DNA of 64,000 nt, from NCBI GenBank assembly GCA_016808115.1, contig JAEQBH010005290.1, positions 186,001 through 250,000 of the forward strand. The letters are read 5' to 3'. The DNA is from Tetrastigma voinierianum. Lineage: Eukaryota; Streptophyta; Magnoliopsida; Vitales; Vitaceae. Below the pieces are notes generated by a model. That model had not been told where the DNA came from and did no database searches. It worked only from the letters and a program-made list of their open reading frames with translations. Numbering within the stretch: position 1 is the first letter of the stretch; each line of letters starts with the position of its first letter. Of the stretch, positions 57,875-64,000 are shown piece by piece. The position numbers and the translations under genes were made by a program.

Positions 57875-58848
57875 CGAGCGCAAAGTCAGGGACCGTGATG
57901 GATGATCCCGTTTAGGTAAGTCAAAATATGGGTTTGGGGTAAGTTTTTAATAAAACAGTTATGACGAATTTTGAGATTTCTAAGTGAGAAAGGTGAATTT
58001 ATGGTATATAAAGTGGTATTTTAGGAAGGTTTTGGTAGTATGAAATGCATTTGGAAAGTTTCTTTGGGTTGAGGTTGAAAATATGATTATGGAAAGTTTA
58101 GAGAAAAGGATGAGATGGTGATGGAAAGTAGAGTTTCAGACAAGAGTGGTTACTTTCACGTTAATGAACACCACACAAGATAGATGATGGAGGAAGGCGC
58201 CACAATCAACTATGGATCGTTGATTGATGTCTGACAAAGATTCACACCAAGGAATCCACCTAGGTATGAGAAGCCACGAACTCGGCCCTCAAGGGAATCC
58301 ACCCAAGAGATAAGAGAACAAGAGAGAACTCTAAAAGAGAAATCAAAATATTATTAAACTTGAACCGATTTTCAAGACTACATTAGGGGTATATATAGCC
58401 CCATACTTCTAAATCAAAAAAGCAACTTCTACTTTAACTAGGAAAAGAAACTTTTCTAAATTACAAAAAACAACTTCTACTTTAACTAGGAAAAAGAAAC
58501 TTTCTAAATTACAAAAGCAACTCCTAAAAGAAAGAACTTTTCTAAAATAAATAAAGCAAATCTTCCTAAAATAAATAAAGCAAATTTTTAAAATAAATAA
58601 AGCAAACTTTCTCTAAGATAAATAAAGCAAACTTTCTAAAATAACAAAGCAAACTCTTCTAAAATAAATATGGCAACCCACACCGTGGGCTCATTCAAGT
58701 CCGACCACGTTTTTTGCCTTCCAAGGCCCAAATGAGGTCCAAAAGGAGTTTTCACATGTGTATTCACGCGTCTTGACCTCCTAATCCACCTCTTCAATAA
58801 TTAGGGCTGAATTCTAACAAGTAGGTGTGTTTACGATGTTCAAGATCA
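57875..58848 (-). repeat. Array LTR 4
   Basis: 974 bp. Both ends are mutated (cgagcgcaaag at left; tgttcaagatca at right) but alignable. The TATA motif gtatatatag (58390-58398) lies about 480 bp in from the minus-strand LTR start, with flanks ggggctatatataccc on the minus strand; it is the likely promoter element. Confidence 0.88.
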
Positions 58849-58854
58849 AACCCC

Positions 58855-60671
58855 CTATAGTCAGGGAAAAAGATCAGCCCTCAAGTCTTCACCATGATAA
58901 GGCCCCTCAAATCCTTAACCTTGAATGTAGGCAAGATATCATAGCCACGGACAATTTAACTTTGTAAGCATTCTTTATGATCTTCTTAATAATCTTGGAA
59001 GAAACTATCTATTCTGTGCACAACTTGGAACACCTCTTTTTTTTCTTTTTTTTTCGATAAGTAGAACACCTCTCTTTTATCATGTGTAATCTAATCCATC
59101 CTCCCCGATCAAATACCGATAACCTTCATATGCTTGTCTCTTCATATTGTTCCACTTCTTTGCCCTTTGTTGAATCTTGTCTATTCCTCATGAATAAAAA
59201 TGTTGTTGCTTGGCAATCAAACACATACTCCAAGATCCATCTTTTCTTACACCAACATATGGGAACCACATAGGAAGTTTCACTCTCAACAAGCCCTTTG
59301 TCAAGAAAAATTATCAACTTGTGTTTTAAACTCTTCATGCTCCTTAGGGCTCTTCATAGAGGCTAGCTTATTAGAAAAACTCAAAACCTCGGTATGAGGT
59401 CTATTTGATGTTGAATAATTCTCTATGTGTGGAAAACCGTGTGGTATTTCTTCGTGCATTACATCAACAACTCCTATAATCGATTTTGCTTCTCGTGAGA
59501 ATTCCTTTTCACTTTCGGTTTCTTCCAACAACCAAAGTCACGTATCTGAAACATCTTTGGATTTCTAAATCAAAATTTGACTCAGAGGAACCCCTCCCTC
59601 ATCTTCTTGGATATGGTTAGACTACTACTTCTTCAACATCCAACTTTATATTTCGACAAGAGGATTTGTTCTCATTGTCTTCGACATGGTTAGATCTGAT
59701 CACTTGTTCAACATCTTCTTCCTTGGCTTCATCTTCCCAATTAAGGCAATCGCTGTTAGACATCTAATCAATATGCCCCAACCTCACTTAAAACACGTCT
59801 CGACTTAGAAGCCAATTCAGAAGGCTTCACTTACTGAAAGTGTAGTTTCTACCACTAGATTCCAAGAATTAGCCTCACCAAACCCTTCATTAGCCACAAT
59901 TCTTAGTTGTGGTAGAGTTTCCATACTTTTTTAGTCCCAACTTTCAAAGCAAGTTTCATCACATTCAAGACTATTATACGGTTGCAAAAATAACTCTAGC
60001 AATACTAGATCTCAAACCAGCAATGTAGTGTGGGCTATGTATACTCGGCCTCTGCAAGTCTCCTTTGATAATCAAGTTTACAAACTTAGCGTATCACCCT
60101 CCACACTCAAATCTCATGCTTAAAGTTCGAATTTTGAGCAGATGTCTCTGGCAAAGAAGTTAAAGGGAAGGTACTTCCTTTTAATTTCTTCTTCATCTTT
60201 CCCCAAGTTTGAATCTTCTTTTACCATCTCTTTCACGTTGTCTCTTCATGTTTTTCCACCAAATAGAAGCATTCTCGCACATCTCAGAGCTACCAACTCA
60301 CTTTTTCACGCTCAGGGAATCATAATACTCAAAGACATGCTCCACCATATTACCAATCCAGCTCATCGATCCATCCTTCCATCGACTCGGAATGTTAAAT
60401 TTTGATTGAATCTAACGCCTTCATCATAGTTACAGCCTCTTATAGTAATCTTCATTCCGTAGTAGTAATCATACCTCCCATGATAATCACAAATTTCGCA
60501 TATTAAGATACCTTTAGCTTTCTTGTGCCCCAAGAAACCTTCAAGTTGACTAGGTTGCAAAAGCTCTTCATAAAAATCATATTTTTCCTCCTTGGCTAGT
60601 GAACGACTCAAACCATATCTAGAGATCTTGTCTCTAGCATCAAGCACACCGTTCAGTTTATGATCAGCCAT
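58855..60671 (-). pseudogene. Array internal region 4: gag with deleted pol
   Basis: The 5' part of gag is best kept here. From the ATG at 60671 (minus): MADHKLNGVLDARDKISRYG, KYDFYEELLQPSQLEGFLGH, ICDYHGRYDYYYG, followed by frame breaks. The knuckle region (59760-59800) is degraded. SPKEHEEFKTQVDNF and FLDKGLVESETSYVVP near 59250-59360 are the RT lead-in that follows gag in a fused gag-pol. The poly(T) joint is at 59037-59054, then the pol tail. Confidence 0.82.
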
Positions 60672-60681
60672 CAATCCATGA

Positions 60682-60693
60682 GCTCTGATACCA
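60682..60693 (-). other. Primer-binding site (initiator tRNA-Met), array unit 4
   Basis: The minus strand reads TGGTATCAGAGC, a 12 of 12 match to the usual site, four bases after the LTR end. In units 1-3 the same place is damaged by small changes. Confidence 0.9.
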
Positions 60694-60696
60694 CTT

Positions 60697-61674
60697 TGAT
60701 GCAAAGTTGGGACCGTGATGGATGATCCAGAAGTTTAGGTAAGTCAAAATATGGGTTTGGGGTAGTTTTTTGGGCCAAAATAGGTTATGGACGAATTTTG
60801 GAGATTTTCTAAGTTAAGAAAGGTGAATTTATGGTATATAAGGGAAAAGGGTATTTTAGGAAGGTTTTGGTAGTATGGAACAAGATTTGGAAAGCCTGGG
60901 GTTGAGGTTGAAAATATGATTATGGAAAGTTTAGGAGAAAGAGAGATGGTGATGGAAAGTAGAGTTTGCACAAGAGTGGTTACTTACTCGGTTAATGAAA
61001 CGATCCACAAGATAGGATGATGGATGAAGGCGCCACAATCAACTATGGACGGGGTTGATTGATGTCGACAAAGACTTCGCCACCAAGGAATCCACCTAGG
61101 TATGAGAAGCCACGAACTCGCCCCCAAGGGAATCCACCCAAGAGATAAGAGAACAAGAGAGAACTCTTAAAATATTATTAAACTTGAACTGATTTTCAAA
61201 AGACTACATTAGGGGGGTATATATACTCATACTTTCTAAATCAAAAAGCAACTTCTACTTTAACTAGGAAAAGAAACTTTCTAAATTACAAAAACAACTT
61301 CTACTTTAACTAGGAAAAGAAACTTTCTAAATTACAAAAAGCAACTCCTAAAAGAAAACTTTCTAAAATAAATAAAGCAAATCTTCCTAAAATAAATAAA
61401 GCAAACTTTCTAAAATAAATAGCAAACTTTCTAAGATAACAAAGCAAACTTCTAAAAATAAATAAAGCAAACTTTCTAAAAATAAATATGGCAAATTTCC
61501 ACATCGTGGGTTTGGTCCAAGTCTGACCACGTTTTTTGCCTTCCAAGGCCCAAATGAGGTCCAAAAAAGGAGTTTTCACATGTATTCAATGCGTCTTGAC
61601 CTCCCTAATCCAATTCTTCAATAATTAGGGCTGAATTCTCAATGTTTGGTGTGTTTATAGATGTTCCCGTATCA
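60697..61674 (-). repeat. Array LTR 5 (rightmost; 5' LTR in element orientation)
   Basis: 978 bp, tgatgcaaagttgggaccgt at left, gatgttcccgtatca at right. It is the cleanest copy, with TATA-like gtatatatac at 61207-61216. Beyond it L LTR copy f resumes. Confidence 0.92.
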
Positions 61675-62490
61675 TCACAAAGGTGCCACGTGTCAAGTGG
61701 GAACTAGTCAAACAAGAGCCTCGGGCAGTAAAGGCCTGGCGGGATATGTAAGGAACACAAGATCGACGAGAATCCAAGAGGATGGATAAGGTGACAAGGG
61801 TAATCCAAGGAGAGACAATAATGTAATGACATGTGGCATGAGATGACATTTCACTTCCCCAAAGCTTGACCAAACCGGTTGAGAGAGGGAGGAAAAAAAA
61901 AGAAATAAGGAAAAAGAAGAGAAAAGAGAAAGAGAGAGTTTTAGAGAGAGAAGCTCTACCTTATCTATAGATTTCTCGGCAATCGGACCGGCGGTTTAAG
62001 GCAGAGCAAGAGGGAAAGTTCATCCTCAAGGAAAGAGCTTCGTACGGAGACCGGAATCGAGGAGCTTTGACAAAATCCAAGAGGTAGGGGTTTTCTCCTA
62101 CTTGGTTTAGTCTTTGGCTAAGAGCCATCCCAATGGTTGGGATGGTTAGGGCAGAAATGGTCGTATGTTTAAGTCCTACAGATTGGGACTGAGTACTGAA
62201 ATGTTTAGTACTATTTTTGGACAGTCTGGACTAAGTCATGGACTGTTTTTGGGCAGTTTGGAGCTGAGCTTCTATGTTTGTTTCTGGGATAGCCTAGACT
62301 CATCATTTGACCGTTGATCGCCCATGTGTGTTGTTTTGGTGTTATTGCTAAAGATGAACATGTTGATTGTGTGGAATTATGTTAGTATATGCATGCATGA
62401 TATATTAACATGAATTTGTGGCGAAATGGCATATTGCATTTCATATGCACGGGGACACCATAGAACAATAGGTGTGAGTGCATGACATGA

Positions 62491-62625
62491 TTTCGGAGGG
62501 TTGACCAACAATTATTTATCGGATTATGTCCACTATAAAATATCAAAGGGTAGTCCACACAATTAATTATCGAAGTATGTCCACAAATATATATCGGAGG
62601 GTTGTCCACAAACATACAAATATCT
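62491..62625. repeat. 50-bp tandem block in L LTR copy f
   Basis: The core cggagggttg(a/t)ccaca recurs with its ggg at 62498-62500, 62548-62550 (variant caaagggtagtccaca) and 62599-62601. It corresponds in position to the 41-45 bp block in copy b. Confidence 0.75.
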
Positions 62626-63279
62626 TTGTTTTGAGAATGATTTTTCATACATGGAAAATAGCATGTGTGAGGGAGCTCATGAGACTCGAGGCAATGGATC
62701 TAGGCATGTAGCATTCAAGTAAGGGACATGCGATTTAGTTGAATGTTTGTTTGGTTGCCATTGCATGAGCACTTAGGTGGGGAAGTAGTATGTGGAAGAG
62801 ATTCAACTGCGGGCATTGCTCACCCCATCGATGGGGGTCTTGATTTGGTACTAAAGGTTCACTTGGTGATGGGACGCATCCGAGGACCTAGTGGCAAAGA
62901 AGAGGCCATATTAGGCCTCATTTTTGTACTATGTAAATTTATGTGTAGAAAACCCAATTTTTGTAATATGTAAAGAATAAAGAGTGGTAATTAAACTCTT
63001 TTTGTATAATAAATTTATTTTGGTGAGTTTTCCATGTTCAAGTAGCCTTTGTAGGAATAAGGCAAAATTCTGTTGGTTTTATGGTAAGTAGAACAAAAGG
63101 AAATAGTGTGAGAATTAAGTGGGCTACTGCCATTTCGATTTTGAATTGTATGGTTGCAACCCAGTGTGGCGGCCGGGAAAACGCGTGTGCATCTTGGCGC
63201 CTCGCAGGCGGTTGCGCTTGTAGCGCGCGCCTTCTGGCCAACGCGCCCATGCAGGGCGTTGGCGAGTGGCGAAGGGCTG

Positions 63280-63660
63280 TCGAGACAGGGTATGGTGGAT
63301 TTCATGTCGCGACATGGTCCACTGTGTTGCGACATGGGCCTTCAGTTGCAGTGGGCGGCTGTGTCATGACAGGAATAGTTATGTCGTGGCGGGAACAGAA
63401 AGTTGGAGGTTTTGGGTCATATTAGGACTTCTTTAGCCGCCCAGCGAGAGACTTGTTGGCCCCCGTGTCCGCGATAGAATGCGTGTCACGATAGGGTTGG
63501 GTGGGCGAGTGGCGGGTGCGACAAGTTTTCTCTATCCGCGACAGGTTGGTTGCATTCAAGTGCAGTTCTGTGTCGTGACATGACCTATGGTGTCACGATA
63601 GTGGGGACTACAGCGTGGAAATGAGGTATGTCACGACAGAGTTTTCTCTGTCGCGGCGAG
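63280..63660. repeat. TCGCGA-rich palindromic words in L LTR copy f
   Basis: CATGTCGCGACATG (63303-63316) is a perfect 14-bp palindrome. Variants follow: tgttgcgacat, tgtcatgacag, tgtcgtggc, tgtcacgatag, tgtcgtgacatg, tgtcacgacag and tgtcgcggcg. It is the same core word as in the array at 40072-40430 of an unrelated element. Confidence 0.75.
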
Positions 63661-63924
63661 CTTCTCAGTTGGTGTCTGGCCAGAGCTGCAGCAGCTACGA
63701 GCGTCTGATGCGTGAGGCAGGCGTGTAAGCGTCGCGGCGAGTCTTGGGTGCGTGCGACGGGGGCGTGCGGTGTGCGTGCGATGTGCGGCGTGGTGTGCTT
63801 ACGCGAGACCACTGTGTTGTGCCTTTGTTTGGAGTCACTGTTCATGGATACTGTTCACTAACATTGTTCATGGACACTATTTCAAAAAAAAGTACCAAAA
63901 TGACCCCTGGATTTTGGGGCGTCA

Positions 63925-64000
63925 AAGTAGATCAAAATGTCATCAACAAAGACCACAACAAATTGATCCAAATAGGGTTAGAATACCCTATGCATTAGAT
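63925..64000 (-). pseudogene. gypsy-2 reverse transcriptase fragment, N-terminal side, runs off window
   Basis: The minus strand reads LMHRVF-stop-PYLDQFVVVFVDD followed by ILIYFD, the gypsy RT catalytic block with F-V-D-D. It ends abruptly at the L LTR start. RT sequence continuing directly from this block is found at the other end of the insert (49148 downwards), so these are two parts of one gene interrupted by 14.8 kb. Confidence 0.85.

Larger units (their letters stand above)
49367..61674 (-). mobile_element. Tandem array of a non-autonomous gypsy element: five LTRs, four internal regions
   Basis: 12.3 kb with a period of about 2.83 kb, ordered LTR-internal-LTR-internal-LTR-internal-LTR-internal-LTR, all in the same (minus) orientation. 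LTRs start TGATGCGGGAGCATC (or a variant) and end TTTGCATCA on the minus strand. Internal regions begin with a tRNA-Met primer site and end with a polypurine-like ctataggggtt. Each encodes gag plus a pol gene whose middle has been deleted, so the element cannot move by itself. The array sits inside L LTR copy f, which in turn sits in a gypsy RT gene. No clear target duplication is present (flanks cccac and tcaca). Copies differ by many 1-4 bp indels. Confidence 0.9.
61675..63924 (-). repeat. LTR, family L (copy f), main part
   Basis: On the minus strand it starts TGACGCCCCAAAATCC at 63924 and follows the family order: GC-rich part (63160-63830), the 50-bp tandem block (62491-62625), tgcatatgaaatgc near 62440, and the ctctctctctaaaactctct block near 61930-61955. 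It stops at 61675 where the tandem array is inserted, and its last 218 bp are at 49149-49366. Overlapping ORFs at 63015-63425 and 63585-63845 are GC-composition artefacts. Confidence 0.82.

Noticed and set aside
63015..63845. Several overlapping ORFs of 60-114 codons on both strands
   Set aside because: They overlap each other in many frames in a GC-rich LTR tract and carry no known motif; they arise from low stop frequency.

Overview
The window is nuclear DNA from a flowering plant. It is AT-rich, consists almost wholly of nested and decayed LTR retrotransposons, and carries plant-type copia, Tekay-like chromovirus and Athila/Tat-like gypsy domains, a hAT relic and MITEs. The only trace of a host gene is two broken 3' exons of a SNF2 chromatin-remodelling gene of the CHR19/ETL1 (SMARCAD1-like) type. 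I cannot name the species. No intact protein-coding gene, rRNA, tRNA or CRISPR array is visible.

Layout. 1-6036: two diverged copies of one long LTR family (called family L here; start TGTGAYRCCCC, end near GGATYTTRCA), separated by a segment holding a MITE; the second copy carries a six-unit array of about 188 bp. 6515-13646: a complete but dead Ty1/copia element (+) with TSD CATAG. 13652-17344: non-TE spacer with a 188-bp hAT MITE and the CHR19-like pseudogene exons (-). 17350-23479: a second complete dead copia element (-) with TSD ATATA. 23782-25070: a probable solo LTR. 25350-26606: a hAT transposase relic (-). 27400-31398: a 5'-truncated Tekay-type gypsy (-) with its 3' LTR. 31399-34175: another L LTR. 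34230-42260: an Athila/Tat-like gypsy (+) with gag, PR, RT, RNase H and INT, followed by a CpG-palindrome array and an extra ORF of the plant-transposon-protein type. 43295-47282: an L LTR interrupted by a second, solo L LTR (TSD GTGTC).

47283-64000 is the most unusual part and is nested three deep. A gypsy pol gene (-) is split just after its VDD reverse-transcriptase motif: its N-terminal side is at 63925-64000 and its C-terminal side at 47283-49148. The splitting insert is an L LTR (63924-61675 and 49366-49149). That LTR is itself split by a 12.3-kb tandem array of a non-autonomous gypsy element, ordered LTR-int-LTR-int-LTR-int-LTR-int-LTR (five LTRs of about 970 bp, four internal regions of about 1.86 kb). 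Each internal region keeps a tRNA-Met primer site or its remnant, gag with a CCHC knuckle, the first part of RT and the last part of pol, with the catalytic middle deleted at a poly(T/A) tract.

Nothing here reads as a functional host pathway. The points worth following up are structural: the tandem LTR array and its origin, the CpG-decay series in the palindromic 21-bp repeats, the nucleosome-length array inside an LTR, and the CHR19 remnant. Boundaries marked approximate were placed by eye from repeat comparison; no alignment or database search was run.
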